Positions 50,154 through 63,002 are shown, counted from the first letter of the stretch. The stretch is 64,000 nucleotides of DNA from Paramecium tetraurelia (GCF_000165425.1 NW_001799633.1:4299-68298); one strand, 5' to 3'. The notes: generated by a model from the sequence alone, not told the origin. A program made the numbers and translations.

Positions 50154-52853
50154 ATGGAATACTAATAAACAGCTTTATCTGTAGATCGTAAACAAAATAT
50201 ACCAATTGAGATATGGAACTAATTCCTTTGTAAATTTCCTTTATGCTCAGAACAATATAAATTGCCTGCTGATGCTTTCAAAGAAAAATCTAAATTCCTT
50301 TCAGCTTTGATGATTGCTAATATTTTTGATATAATAATAAGCTGGCAACAATTAACGAAGCTTGACCATATATAAAAGTAGTTTTAATAGATAGTGGATG
50401 ATTAAACTCAATCATAGCTCATAAAAAATCAATTTCAGCACTACATAAGCCATTTTAAGGTTTTGTTGGATGAATTGAAACCCTTTGATTTTATAGAAAT
50501 TTACGGTAATTAATTATCTATTGAGAAGATAGATATAGTTTAAGAATACTTAAAAAATAAAAGAAAGAAAATATACGATTTTTTATAAGATAAAGATAAG
50601 ATCAACATTCTATTTTAATTGTCAATAGGTATAGTTTTGAGTTTCTATCTGAAGTCTGAATCTTAGGTAACCAAATCATAGATAGATAAGTTAAGTAGGC
50701 AACAAATTGTTAACAGATTATTATAACTCCGTACTGATGCAGCTGTGGAAAATAGTCCATAGAATGATTTTATTTTGGAAGATTATGTAGTCATAGCCAT
50801 TTCGGATTCACTAAATTATCCTATCCATGTTTTTATTAATGATTTTGACACAAAAAATAATGGTCTTATACAAAGGAAAATTCATTAAGAATAAAATTAG
50901 GATAAAGCTGTAGCTTTCTTATTAGATAATGTTGAAAACAATATCTATGTGAGAATTTTAGCATCCAATCAAGATATTCTATATGCTTAAAATATGATTA
51001 ATAAAAAACAATAGCAACAGGAATCCATTGTAAATTCCTTATCATAAATCCTAGGCAATATACTAAATCAGGTCATGGAGGATTTTTGTAATTTCAATAA
51101 ATTATGGATTCTTAAGATATTATAGATTATAAATCATGGAGAAACCTAGACTCTTATTGCAGATCAACAACCTATAAATATAAATCAATAATTTATAAAA
51201 TATAGTGTAGAGCTATTTTAATTGCTGAAATTTGATCTCACTGCCCAATAAGAATTTGTAAAGAACTTCGAAGAGAATTTGAAAAAAAAAGAATAGGTTG
51301 TCGAAAATATCATCATCTCCTAAATTACAATGATTAGAGAATAAATGCAAGTGATCATAAATGATTATAAGTAACTCTAATCTTAAGTCCTTCAATAGAG
51401 TGCAATTTAAACTTAATAGAAAAGCAAATAAAATTTGACAGTTTGGATTAAGCCTAAAGATATAGACAACGATGTGCCTTAAAATGATGATTTTGATTAG
51501 TTTCTTCAAACTGATAACTAATAATAATTTACATAACAATAAGTTAATAATTAAAATCAGCCTATAAACAATGAGGTTAATAATTAATATCAGCCTATAA
51601 ACAATGAGGTTGGTGGAAAACATTATCCTAAAAAATAGAATTATTGTAAAAGTGAAATTATTAATAAAAAACTTACTACAACTACTGAATCTTAAAAGAA
51701 TCGCGAAGGTGGCATAGTGAATTTGGAAGAAATGTTAAGTTTTTAAAAAGCCTCTCTCATATATAATTAGAGTGCGACATCACGTAAGGTACAATCAGAA
51801 ATTTATAAATCTTCTAGAATATAAAAAGATAGTTTAAAATTTACTCCATTGATCAAATAAAATTCTTAGATTAGAAAACAAGGTGATAATAATATAATTC
51901 CTGAGATTTTTGACTAAAGCAAGATTTCTGAAATCTAAAGTGAAAAACACAGCGTTGTTTCTGTTGAGAAGACATTTAAATGTACAAGCTGCTATGAATA
52001 CAAGCAACCTGATGAAATCAGAACTCTACATGATGATCATAAGCTTTGCAATTTTTGCTTAGAAAGTTGGATAAAAGTAAATAAATTATAATTAAATAAA
52101 GGTGAAATTTAATTCAATACAATGGAACTATAAATATTTTCAATGTCCAATTCAATCTAGTGATGGGTAAACTCATTAACCTTGCGACTATATAATTGAT
52201 CATTAGTAGATAAAAGATGCTTTGACTGCTGAGGAATTTGATATGTTGATAGTGAATACTATTAAACATGGAATAGTAGATATAATCTGTCCGAAATAAG
52301 ATTGTAAAGCAAATATAAAAGGTATACCACCAGAAGATAAAAATGAATTGCTATGTCCAAATTGTTCTACTAAGATTTGTTGCGTATGCAAGTAAATTCA
52401 TTTTTTCAATATAATAAATTAGATAAATAGATCATGGTGATTCTTAATGTCCATAACGCCTAGATGAAATAAAATTGGCTTTATAGGATGAAAGGATTAG
52501 TTGTTGTCCTGGATGTCTTGAAATATATATGAAAAATGAAGGTTGTGAACATGTCGCTTGTGCAAAGTGTTTGACAGAATTTTGTTTTGGTTGTAGTGCT
52601 TATAGAAAACCAATTTTAGGACACGGTACTAGTTTATGGTTTATAAAAAGGGGCTCATTTTCATAGAGAAGGTTGTTTATCAAGAATACCATGGTATAAA
52701 GATAAAGATAAAAAGATAGAAAATTTGGATGAAGAATATTTACCTGATGAGTGTGAATATTGTAAGTAACATTAAAAAGCCTGTCCTCGTCCGATTAGTT
52801 TATCAGAATTCAAGAGTTTAGCTCATTTAAATTTTGAAAATAGTTAAATGTGA
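50154..52853 (+). CDS. RBR (RING-IBR-RING) E3 ubiquitin ligase
   Basis: About 872 residues, introns 52077-52101, 52392-52422 and 52626-52650. The N-terminal 590 residues are a Gln/Asn-rich helical region without a known domain; it contains an 11-residue tandem repeat (51546-51611). The catalytic module is C-terminal. RING1 is FKCTSCYEYKQ...KLCNFCLESW. The IBR contains ICPKQDCKANI and CPNCSTKICCVC. RING2 is CCPGCLEIYMKNEGCEHVAC...FCFGC, which includes the Cys (in HVAC) expected to accept ubiquitin. RBR enzymes work by a HECT-like thioester. The splices join all zinc ligands in frame. Confidence 0.88.
51546..51611 (+). repeat. 33-bp tandem repeat x2 in the RBR gene
   Basis: Two 33-base units encode NNQ(N/Y)QPINNEV twice in the disordered part upstream of the RING domains. 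They differ at one position. Likely slippage in an unconstrained linker. Confidence 0.85.
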
Positions 52854-52865
52854 TAATCAAATCTA

Positions 52866-53141
52866 ATGATAAGTTTTAATGATATTTTATCATTTTAGTA
52901 CAAAGGGATCGTTTATTATATTAATTAAAATCATAATTATATTTTGGTAATAGAAACTAAAAAAAAGCAAAAATTCTTTTCACAAGACCTTTAAAATCCA
53001 AAATAGATATTAAGTCAAATTATTGATGGAGCAATATACTATTTTTCTTATTAAAAGTGCCTAAAATCTATCTTTAATTATGAAAAAAGTCTACAGTAAA
53101 AACTAAACTTTATTGGATCCAAATCTTCTCCTCTATTTTGA
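52866..53141 (+). CDS. Small unknown protein
   Basis: 91 residues, intronless, starting 12 bases after the RBR gene's TGA. Sequence such as YKGIVYYINQNHNYILVIET and a C-terminal KLNFIGSKSSPLF looks protein-like rather than low-complexity. It could also be a decayed or alternative 3' exon of the RBR gene. No domain recognised. Confidence 0.35.
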
Positions 53142-53571
53142 TCTCATTATTTTTGAAATCACTTTTATGTAAATATATTAGCCAAGTCAATAGGTTTAGA
53201 TTCTTATTTATCTATGTTATAGTTTATGTCACTTTAGTTTACAAAGAAGTTCTTTTGTATTTAGAGTATTTTCCTTTATTAAAACTTATTAACAAATTCA
53301 TTTAGGATATAAAAATTTATTATTCTTTCCTTAAATTAATCAATTTAAACCCTCCATTATGATTTTGCCATTTATATATAATTAAATAATTAGATGAATC
53401 TATAGGAAAAATTCTACTTCTATTCCCAATTAATGTATCATTACTAGAAGGATGAAGATGAGTAAAATTATTTATACTTAATATATAAATAAGATGACAA
53501 TTCTTTGTTGTCCATCTAGCAAAACAGGAGATCCTGTAATGGAATATTGTAGATATATATAATCTTTAAAC
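53142..53571. other. Intergenic, convergent spacer
   Basis: About 430 AT-rich bases between the small plus-strand frame and the OPA3-like gene. No coding evidence on either strand. Confidence 0.5.
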
Positions 53572-54290
53572 TCATTAGTCTTCATCTTTAGAATACTTCA
53601 ATTTTAGTTATTCTAGTTCTTATTTTAATCTTTGATTTTCTTCAATCAATTGATGGGTTTTTAGATTCCAATTCTATCATTAAATAATGATAAAACCTTT
53701 GATAAATCATCTAATTATGCAAAAGATTAGATTGAAATGACGTTTAGTTATTTCATTAACTCCTATCTAATTTAATCTTATTCCTCTAATTTTTAGATGT
53801 TGGCCTAGGAATGTTATTTATTCTCATCAATTTATTTCATCAAATTCTACCTTAGATATTGATTTACATTTAATTTTTCATTATTTTAGTCACTCTTTTT
53901 TTTGGAGTCTTATTATGCAGTATACATTTCATATGTTGGAAGGGTTATCAACAATGCATAGATAAGGATTTCGTAAAAGAATTCCACTCCCTTGCAAACT
54001 TATTAATTTAGATTACTTTTTCTAATGCCACCTCGTCATTCAAAGGCTTAAAGAAAAAATCACTGCTTTTTTTATCAATACCCATAAATTTGCTGTCTAT
54101 TTTTTACTATATTTCAGAATTTCATTACGTCCCATTTATGTTAAAAGTTTCCTAAACGAACATAAAATTTCTTCACCCAATTTGTGTGTCCTGATTGAGC
54201 TTTCTTTAAATGGGCAGCCTTTGTTCTGGCAATCACTGGTCTTGCAAACACCCTCACAATCAATGAGAAAACTTTGAATAAGGGTAACAT
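53572..54290 (-). CDS. OPA3-like mitochondrial protein
   Basis: About 215 residues, introns 54107-54128, 53991-54016 and 53684-53706. N-terminus MLPLFKVFSLIVRVFARPVI matches the OPA3 start. Next come WVKKFYVRLGNFQHKWD and, after the second intron, EKGVEFFYEILIYALL, the hydrophobic segment that marks OPA3. A charged coiled-coil tail follows (LIEENQRLKQELEQLK). OPA3 proteins sit in the mitochondrial membrane and affect its shape. The three introns are each needed to keep the frame. Confidence 0.8.
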
Positions 54291-54330
54291 TATTAATAAC
54301 TATAATTATAGATAAATTAAAATATAATTA

Positions 54331-54954
54331 TCAATTAACATGATTAAAGAGTTTTGTTCGAAAAGCTATAAAGAATTATTATTATTTCATACTTTTTGAA
54401 GGTGGAGGAGATGTGCTGTAAACAATTTATCTTTCGTTTGAAAGCAACCTAGATCGTTCCATCGTGCTTACAGTGAAAGAAGATTAGTTATCATGAGGCA
54501 AATCCCCCATTATATACCCATATTCTCGGATAAAGTTCAAGAATTTCTAATCTAAAGGTTTCAAGAGTTTGATTTGTATAATATCGCTTTGATTCCTGGG
54601 ACTTGCTTATTGTTCCTAGAAAGTAGTAGAGTTTATTTTAGAAAAAGATTAGTCTAACTCAAGTCCTGAGAATAGCCTTTTTTAAAGAGAAAGATCTTGT
54701 TTAGATTACTAAGATGAAGACCTTGAATCTAAGTTAGATTTAGTTGAGTTCTAAAACACCTTAATTTAAAATCCCTTTTATCCATCTTCATTTTGCATTC
54801 CACTTGTATTCCTTTGTTAAAGATTGTAGATTTATTAAACTTGTTGGATATTCTACCTTCCCTGATTAGTTGGATTCTTTACAGGTTTAATATCGTATTC
54901 CTACAATGATTTCTGTTGCATTTTATTAGAAGCTGCAAATCTCTGTTAATACAT
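54331..54954 (-). CDS. Unknown Gln/Ser-rich protein
   Basis: 207 residues, intronless, with no hydrophobic or catalytic motif. The middle has a conserved-looking DIIQIKLLKPLDQKFLNFIREYGYI segment that could be a helical docking motif; the rest is Gln/Ser/Asn-rich and probably disordered. It ends 40 bases before the start of the OPA3-like gene on the same strand. Function unknown. Confidence 0.55.
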
Positions 54955-55138
54955 TATATTATTTATCTGAAAATAATATATTAAAAATTATAAAGAAGTA
55001 AAACTACTTTAAATTATGATGGTGCAGCAAATAGTTTCATTCATCTTCTAATTATATGAAATTCAATCATTTTTATATGATACAAATAGATATCGTAATA
55101 TTCACTTATTAATATGAACTATGATAAATAAAATTATA

Positions 55139-56808
55139 ATGATTCGTAAGATTTTGAAATTTGGGTTTTCTACGACGACTCTCAATTAAGAACCAAAGCA
55201 TAGATTTAGTTTATTTAAAATAATTGCTGGAGCAGCTATTGGAGTTTACGGATTCGATTAAGGAAGAAAATATAGAGAATATTTATCAAATATCTTCCTC
55301 ACTAAAGAATAGCTCAATGATTTAGCATTGAAAAACATGATCAAATCCAAAGATTCATAATTAATAGCACATCCCATTAATAGTGTTAATAATATAAAGA
55401 ATAAAGAGAAAGTAGTAGTCTTGGGAGGAGGTAATATTGATTTACATTTTAGGAATAATTGGAATCTCATAAGCCTTAAAACTATTAAGAATGGGGTATA
55501 ATGTAACTGTCATTGAATAAGCTCATACTGTTGCTTCGGAGTGCAGTGCCTTTAATGGTAATGTTTTTAATCCAATGTACTTTTTACCCCTTGTCACAAG
55601 AGTAATTCATAATTTATTATTGCAAGGATAACTTAATCTATATGATCAAGAATATATTCGAAAAACCAGAGTTAACTACTGTTAGATTTAACATGAATGG
55701 ATTCTTAGAGGACAATTTTATTTAGTGGGGAATTAATAGTTTACTATTAAGTATGACGGAGTATTATAATAAAATTATCTAATTAGCAATGCCTAGATAG
55801 AGAATTCAAGAAAGTAATTGAGGATTGGATCATTGACTTTGCAGGACATTGAAAAATTAAAGCCAACAGGATTACTCAAAGGACATTTAATCGCAAAAGG
55901 ATAATTGGGGTTTTTTGCTTCAGATTAAAAAGTTAATGCTTATAAAGATAGGTTAGAGTTGTTAGGAATCCCTCATATTAAAGTTGAATCCTTTGAATAA
56001 ATTGAATAATTCACAAAAACAGATTTAAAAACAGAACCAAATCTCAAGCTTTTCAATAGATTTAAGAAAGCCTTGATATTAACTACTGAATCCAATTTGG
56101 AAACAAGAGACTTAACATAATCCATGTTAAAGTATTGTTAGGAAAACTTTCCAAACTAATTTGCAATTGCATTTTAGACTTCAGCTCAAAATTTTGTCTT
56201 AGATCCAGATAAAAATGTCAGAGGAATTCAAACAAATAAAGGGTATATTTATACGGTATATTTTAAGAATCGTCTTAGGAGATAGATTTGTCATTTGTTT
56301 AGCACATAAAAGCAAATAGTTAGCCCAAAAATTAAGACTTAACCTTCCAATAGTCCCAGCAAAAGGGTGGGCCATGGGAAGAACTGCACCAGAAAATTTT
56401 AATTAGACTTTAGTTAAAGAATTCACTTTAAATACTCCAAATTATTTTGCAACAAATCTAAATGGGCATTTAAGATTAGCAGGATGTGCAGAGGTTTGCA
56501 ATGATACGCCATCAAGTGATGCAAGCAGCGAATGGGGAGCTATTTAAATATTAAATAGATTCAATGAGCAAAATGGATTCGATTTTAAAATGAATGACTT
56601 CACTGTTAGAAGTTGTTTCAGACCTTTAACACCAGATGATGTTGCAATTATTAGTGAAGTGCCTGGATTCAAAAACGTATTTATAAATGCAGGTCATGGA
56701 TCAAGGGGCATGAGTTACTGCTTTGGAGCAGCAGACATTATGAGTTAGGTTATGGAAGGATCTAAGGACTTTGAAGATTACAGTGTGAAGAGGTATTATT
56801 TTATATGA
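55139..56808 (+). CDS. FAD-dependent oxidoreductase, DAO family
   Basis: About 540 residues, introns 55431-55452 (splitting the third Gly of the GGG-IIG dinucleotide motif) and 56243-56267. N-terminal basic/aromatic stretch MIRKILKFGFSTTTL suggests a mitochondrial signal. Rossmann motif VVVLGGGIIGIS..LKLLRMGYNVTVIE. The C-terminal DAO signature is VFINAGHGSRGMSYCFGAAD; PAKGWAMG lies before it. Relatives are D-amino-acid dehydrogenases of the DadA type. The substrate is not known from sequence. The next gene begins 25 bases after its TGA. Confidence 0.85.
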
Positions 56809-56833
56809 TTTATTAATAAATATTCGTTAAATT

Positions 56834-57323
56834 ATGCAAAAAAAGAAAGGGCATTCCAAGAATCTATCAAAATAAGCTATTGATTTAATTAATTACTATA
56901 ATAACTTAAGGACATCTATTACTAATGAATTTGCGATGATGAATTTAAATAAAAAAATGTCATTATACATAGCTGATTAACGTATTTCATTTTTTAATTC
57001 TAATAGCTATTGCAGAAGAAGATGTTGAGGATTCTCCTATTAAGCTCTAAAGAAATTGCTCAAAGACAGAACATATTAATATCAATATATATGCATAAAC
57101 ATTCGATTTAGATGAAGAATTATAATAAGATGTAAAATAGTTAAAATAAACTTTAAATTAAAGTATGTATCATAATTTGAAATTAGGAATAACATAACTA
57201 AAAAGCATAATACACCAATCAGAACAAATGAAAAGTATGAAAAATTAAAATAACAAAGAAAATTAATGCTAAAATAATCAAAACTATGCTATAAATAAAA
57301 TGGCAATAAAAAAAAGAGTTTGA
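56834..57323 (+). CDS. Small unknown coiled-coil protein
   Basis: About 154 residues, one 25-nt intron (56982-57006). N-terminal helix SKQAIDLINYYNNLRTS, then after the intron an acidic segment (EEDVEDSPIKL) and a coiled coil (LQQDVKQLKQTLNQS). No domain recognised. A very short spacer separates it from the upstream oxidoreductase. Confidence 0.55.
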
Positions 57324-57530
57324 AAAAAACATATAATTTGTTTCAATTTAATTCTTTTCAATAAAATCGTATTTATTATTAATGGTTAACTTAAGATATA
57401 CTTCTTTTTTTATTATTGCATTAACTTTAGTGTATAATTACTATGTTTTTAATTGAAAGTAAAACTCTTATAAATTTATTATTTATGTATTAAATAATAA
57501 GCTATAAAACGATTTCTCACATATCTTAAT

Positions 57531-58627
57531 TCAATATTATTTTTCAAATTATTTTTGATTGCGTTCTAACTAGGAATTTTAGCATAAGGCAATCTAATAA
57601 TGTCCTGGCCTAAAGAGCAGATTAATTTATGATAAATTCTGATTTTAATTATATATTTCAAGTTCAACTCCGTCTCTTCTGAAAAAGTATAAATTAACTT
57701 AACTAAATTAATAAAAACTCAAATTTACAGGTCTAATTCTTAACTGAGAAGTTAAATTACAGCTTGATTAGAATTACATTCTTTTTACCAAGTGATGATC
57801 TCCTCTTCTATGTCTGTGTAAAGAAAATTTTCTATATAGCCTTTTTTCTAATTGTATATTTGTCTAACAATGTTTCTAAAAATTATTATTGAACAAACAT
57901 AAAATTATTTGTTATTTTTTGAAAAATATTCTAGTAAATCAGAAGGGTTTTATACCAGTTGTTTTAAAATGTATTTAAAGTACTTTTTTATTTCATTTTC
58001 AATTTAAATTTTTATCAAGGACTAATCATTAAAGAATAGTGTTAATTCTAATTCATCAACCTTATTGATAAATTTGTTTATTTCTATTTTGCTATTTTTT
58101 GAGTTTGATAGTAATAAATTCAAGTATTAATATAAAAAGGATGTATAAAAGCAATTTCCGTCCCCTCTTACTCTTTAATAACCTATTATATTTCTGAATT
58201 TATTTTCCAAATCAATTTTTTGTGTTCCATATTCTTTTTTGAAGGCAGCATTACTTTCTGGAGGATTTACATAATTGATTTCAAGTATCTAACCTCCAGA
58301 TAAAAATTCTAAATTTTTAATGAATTCTTTCATCTATTTATCATTACCATCAGAGAAATTGGATTTTTGTATTTATTATTGCCATTCCTTTAATATATTA
58401 TAATCATTCATTTGTTTGGTTACTTCATTCCCTTATTTAATCCATTCATCTATTTTTGCTAAATTATTCCAAAATTCATTTATCTTTTCAGTTGGTTTAA
58501 ATTATATTTTGAATTCACTAATTTTTTTACTAGCGTCTTATATTATATCGATGATATTGTCAAAGTTTTTTCTGACTTCTTAGATTTATTTTTTCAAATA
58601 TTGTATTAATGTCTCTATGCTATCCAT
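57531..58627 (-). CDS. Otubain-like OTU deubiquitinase
   Basis: About 356 residues with one intron (57703-57728). An N-terminal 130-residue coiled coil precedes the OTU fold. YQRVRGDGNCFYTSFLYQYL holds the catalytic Asp and Cys (near 155 and 158). The downstream intron shifts the frame into VNLYFFRRDGVELEIYN and INLLFRPGHYQIAL, with the catalytic His near 334. The RGDGNCFY and RPGHY motifs are those of otubains (peptidase C65), which cleave Lys48-linked ubiquitin or inhibit E2s. The long N-terminal coiled coil is larger than in human otubains. Confidence 0.82.
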
Positions 58628-58893
58628 TATTAATAAAATAAAAAATATAATTACTAATTGAATCTTTTTTATAAATGATTGGCTCATGCTTAAGAAGATA
58701 ACCGAAGCATAAAGATAATAAGTAATGATTAAAATTTGCTTTACTTTATGTGCAAAATAAGTAAATTCTTTTTGAAATGCAAGTGCTAAGACCTATTAAA
58801 TAAATATTAAGAAATATCTATTTAGTATTATTAATTGTTATTTTCATACCCATAAATTGCTTTGTATAATTAATAAATTGAGTTTTTAATTAA

Positions 58894-60363
58894 ATGAAAT
58901 TTTTTAATGACCTCAAGTTGAAGTTTGATGAAAAAGAATTAGAGGAGAAATATTAGATAGACAAAGCAAACTCAATAAAAAAGCCTGTTTTTTTATTTAT
59001 TCTCTTTCTTTCCTTCTGTTCAAATATTACAGTATTGGGTCTGCATATTTTTGTTAGACCATCAGAAACTTGGTATATAAATGCTATATTAATTGGTTTG
59101 ACAATAATTTAAGTTATAATAGTACTAATACTAAAGCAGCTTCAATTTATTTAAATTGGGCTAACCCTTAGCAGTATAACAATAGGGTTTTTGTAACTTA
59201 ATGTTGACCCTTAAAATACAACTCAAACTGAATTTTATGTTTACGGGTGTCTTTTTATGTAATTTCAAGCAGTGCTATTTATGATTTCTAATTTCAATCA
59301 TGCATTTTTTTAAGTAATTCTTAGCCTGGCAATAAGAACATCAATTACGTCCATCTATTCGAAGCGACCTGATTATTTAGCTCTTTTTGTTGGAGCCTTT
59401 GGATGTATTCTAATTCTTATCACCATTTATGTGAACGATAAAAATGCAAGAAGATATTTCATACAAAACCTAAAGGAGAATAATCTAAGACAGTTAGGTA
59501 AATTTTTGCTAAGTAAACCATATCTTAAGATATAATTTTACGAAGATCAACAGATATTTTAATTTATAAGTTAAAATCAAATCAAACAATTTCCAGGTTA
59601 TACTGATGAGATATGTCATGGATGCAACATAAGAAATATGTTAAGAAATTACAAATCGGATTAGGGAAGTTTAGAGGAAGTATTATTAAATAAGCCTGAT
59701 TTAATCAGATTAGGGTGTATTTTAATTGTTAAATGTGAGAAAATTAGATTTATAATAAAGGTTTGTGCTATTGACCCACAACATCGCCAATATCTTATTA
59801 TATTTTAAGAATTTCAATAATAAATAGTTAATTTCATAAATTAAGAAAAGGAAAAAATAAATTTAAAAGAGTTTTTAAAATCAAAATAAATTTATTATCA
59901 TTAAAAAATTTTTAATTTAGGAGCATTTAGTGTGCTCTATTTAAATAAATTAATTATAAAGAAAATTGAATTTAATAAACTTGTAAATAAAATCGTAAGA
60001 ATATACTAAAGTAGATTTTTTCCAAATATTGTAATTGAAATCTAAGCCAAAGAGGATTAAATGTATATCTCACAATATTTACATTAATTAAGAATCTTTT
60101 TAATTTAAATTTTCGAAATAATTTCTGAAATTACATTAAACGATAGAGAGAAGGTTCTAATATATATTGATCGTAATCTAAACAATATAGAAATGAAGAT
60201 TGGAGGTTTAAATCAAACAATCTTTTCCTAATAATATAATGAAAATTTTTTTATTAGTAGGATGTAAGGCTTAATATTAGATGATTGCTAATTTGATGAA
60301 AATGAAGCAACTTTACTATTTATAAACTACCCTTTAGGATCATACTATTAAAAGAATGTATGA
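58894..60363 (+). CDS. Multi-TM protein with histidine-kinase-like tail
   Basis: 489 residues, intronless. About six hydrophobic segments within residues 28-190, then a cytoplasmic helix NLKENNLRQLGKFLL and a PAS-like middle. The C-terminal 130 residues follow the layout of an HATPase domain: QYLHQLRIFLIQIFEIISEIT where the N-box helix sits, then IYIDRNLNNIEMKIGG, and ATLLFINYPLG at the end. The N-box Asn, the DxGxG box and an H-box are not recognisable, so it may be a catalytically dead sensor. This assignment rests on fold pattern only. Confidence 0.5.
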
Positions 60364-60648
60364 ATAAACATCAACTGAATATCATGAAGTTATAACATAT
60401 AATTTAAATCTTTTCTGTATCAATTTTTATATCGAACTTTATTTTATGGACATTTTTTTTTATAAAATCTTAAATATTAAAGAATGGTTAATTGACTTTT
60501 AGTGTGTATTTATTATGAACTGACAGCAAGATAAATAGAATTTATTATTCACTTGTGATTTGAATTTGATTTGAATAAACTTTGATTACAATAATATTTT
60601 TCTGAGTAGAATAATTAATTATAAGCTAAATTAATATTCTCAGTTTGA

Positions 60649-61596
60649 ATGGGTGGTAGTATTCCAGCAAGAAGATTAGGAAGATCAATAATGAGTAGCG
60701 TAAGTTAGAGTGAAGGTGAAACTGAAGTAATTGATTAGCCAACATACATTTATCGAAAATTGAAAATGGATGAGGATTTTCCAAATTGGGTTAAAGAAAT
60801 GTTTTAAAGACATGGAGCTTATAATTCTCCTGAAAAATTACCATAAAATTTTGATTTGGAAGAGATTGAAGACAAATCATAAGATTACTTTTTTTTAGGG
60901 TTTAATTTGAATGAATAGAAGCATGGGTATGGAGTGTTGATGTAGGATAATAAATTTTATGAAGGAGGTTTCGAGTCTGACAATAAAAAGGGATGGGGCA
61001 GACAATTAGAACCAAATCTCTTGATGGTAAAAATAATAATAACTTAAAGGAAGGAAAGTGGGAAAACAATTAGATAGTAAGTGATAAAATAATAATTAAA
61101 GGGAATTTTAAATTTTTTGGGTAATTTTCAGGTAATACTCTGCATGGCAGAGGGACAATGATAGATTTAGAGAAAGAAGAATAATATGAAGGTAATTTTG
61201 AGCTTGGAATTATGAATGGGAAAGGAACAATAAAGAATTTGAAATACGATGCTGTATATAATGGAGATATTAGGAATAACTAAATGGAAGGCAAAGGCAT
61301 ATTTAGATTCACAGATGGGATGGAATACGAAGGAGAATTTTTGCAAAATTAATTAAATGGTAAAGGGTATTTAGTATATCCTAATGGAATGTATTACAAG
61401 GGTATGAAGAATATAATATGTAGGTGATTTTTTTCAAAATAAGATGCATGGAATGGGAATTCTGAAGGAAGTTAATCAAATCTATGAAGGAGAATTTAGA
61501 AATGGGTTAAAACATGGATATGGTAAGATGAGCGTTAATAATATTGAAATAGTGGGTATTTGGGATGAGGACAAATTATCAGAAGAATTTGAATGA
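60649..61596 (+). CDS. MORN-repeat protein
   Basis: About 300 residues, introns 61027-61049 and 61402-61423. After a 90-residue polar N-terminus, six to eight MORN repeats follow, for example HGYGVL, LHGRGTM, MNGKGTIKN, MEGKGIFRFTDGMEYEGEF, LNGKGYLVYPNGMYYKGDF and MHGMGIL. MORN arrays in ciliates bind membranes or cortical and ciliary structures. The segment 61050-61160 reads openly but holds weaker repeats and may contain another intron. It ends 28 bases before the PP2C gene. Confidence 0.85.
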
Positions 61597-61624
61597 ATTA
61601 ATTCAAGTTAATATAATTTATATA

Positions 61625-63002
61625 ATGAAATAATAATAACAACAACTTAAAGGAATACCAAACATTAGATCACAATATTATGTAGCTGCTTAAGCCTTGA
61701 ATTCTTAATTATCTTCTAAGATTAGCAAGACTAAATCAAGTTATATTGATGATTCGAATAAAAGTAAAATTACAATCAACAATATTTAGTCAAAGATTAC
61801 TCCTATTTTTAATTATCTACACAGAAAACGTAACCAAAATGCACAGTCAAAAGAGTAAATGTAAGCTTAGATTAACCAAAACAAGATGATCCAACAGTCC
61901 TCCCTCCATTAAGAAAAGAAATATTGAGATCAAGATAATCGTAACCTACTGTCGCTAAAAGCAAATAATAACAAAGAAATAATTCGCCTTTACTTCCATT
62001 AGAAAGCTTACCTGCAATGGAACCATCAAAAATTTCGCAAAAAAATATAGGGATTGTAGCGTCATATGCGGCAAATACTCACTAAGGCCTAGTGAGATAA
62101 TATAACGAAGACAGAGTTTCAATTATATTAAATTTAATGAGGCCAAATTCTAACACTAATTAAGGATATTGGCCTTAGAGTTCATTTTTCGCAGTTTATG
62201 ATGGTCATGGAGGACCATAATGTGCAGACTTTATGAGAGACAATTTACATCAATATGTAAAATAATGATATGAAGTAGATTATCAAAGAGGATTGTTTTC
62301 CCAATAATCCCCGACTTGCAATAGAAAGAGGAGTCTCGAAGGCTGAGAAAACATACTTAGAAATGGCCGATCAGAAAGTGTTAGATAAATCAGGATGTTG
62401 TGCAGTTTTTGCATTGTTTGTTGATAACAATTGTTATGTGGCAAACATAGGTGATTCAAGGGCAGTAATCTCCTAAGGGGGAAAAGGGAAATCAATAACA
62501 GTTGATCACAAACCTTCTACTCATGAGGAATAATAAAGGATAAGTAAATTTGGAGGATAAATTTATTAAACATAACTTTAATAATTAAATGGAGAAATTT
62601 AATTAGGACCACATAGAGTTTTACCTGGAAGATTAGCGGTTTCAAGAACATTTGGAGATGCTGAAGCAAAATTAACTAAATATGGAGGGATTCCTAATGT
62701 CATTTCGGCAGAACCAGATATATTTTAGTTATAAATCACGGATTAAGATTTCTTGATTTTAGCATGTAATATTTTCATTTGATTAAGGTGATGGTATCTA
62801 TGACAAAATGAGTAGTGAAGAAGTTATATAATGCGCTTGGAATGTGCAAACAACAAACATTCACATTTTTGGAGGAAAGGCTGTGGAAGCCATAATGAGA
62901 TTGTCATTATAAAGGAAAACCTTCGACAATATAACTGCTGTATTTATTGGTTTTCCTTAACTCGAGAGAAAGTTAAAAAACAAATCATAATTTTAACAAT
63001 GA
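61625..63002 (+). CDS. PP2C-type protein phosphatase
   Basis: About 435 residues, introns 61830-61855, 62257-62278 and 62766-62787. A 135-residue Gln/Ser-rich N-terminus precedes the catalytic domain. Metal- and phosphate-binding motifs are in order: LVRQYNEDR, FFAVYDGHGGPQ, VANIGDSRAV, RLAVSRTFGD, ILACDGIYDKM and FDNITAVFIG. All key Asp residues are present, so an active Mg/Mn-dependent Ser/Thr phosphatase is expected. Introns 62257 and 62766 restore YVIKEDCF and LACDGIYD. Confidence 0.92.

Noticed and set aside
49829-50195. Plus-strand frame of about 120 codons before the RBR gene
   Set aside because: Low-complexity composition, and in part it overlaps the true RBR start in another frame.
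51213-51623. Minus-strand frame with Ile/Leu repeats
   Set aside because: Antisense shadow of the RBR N-terminal region and its 33-bp repeat; the plus-strand frame continues through it into RING1.
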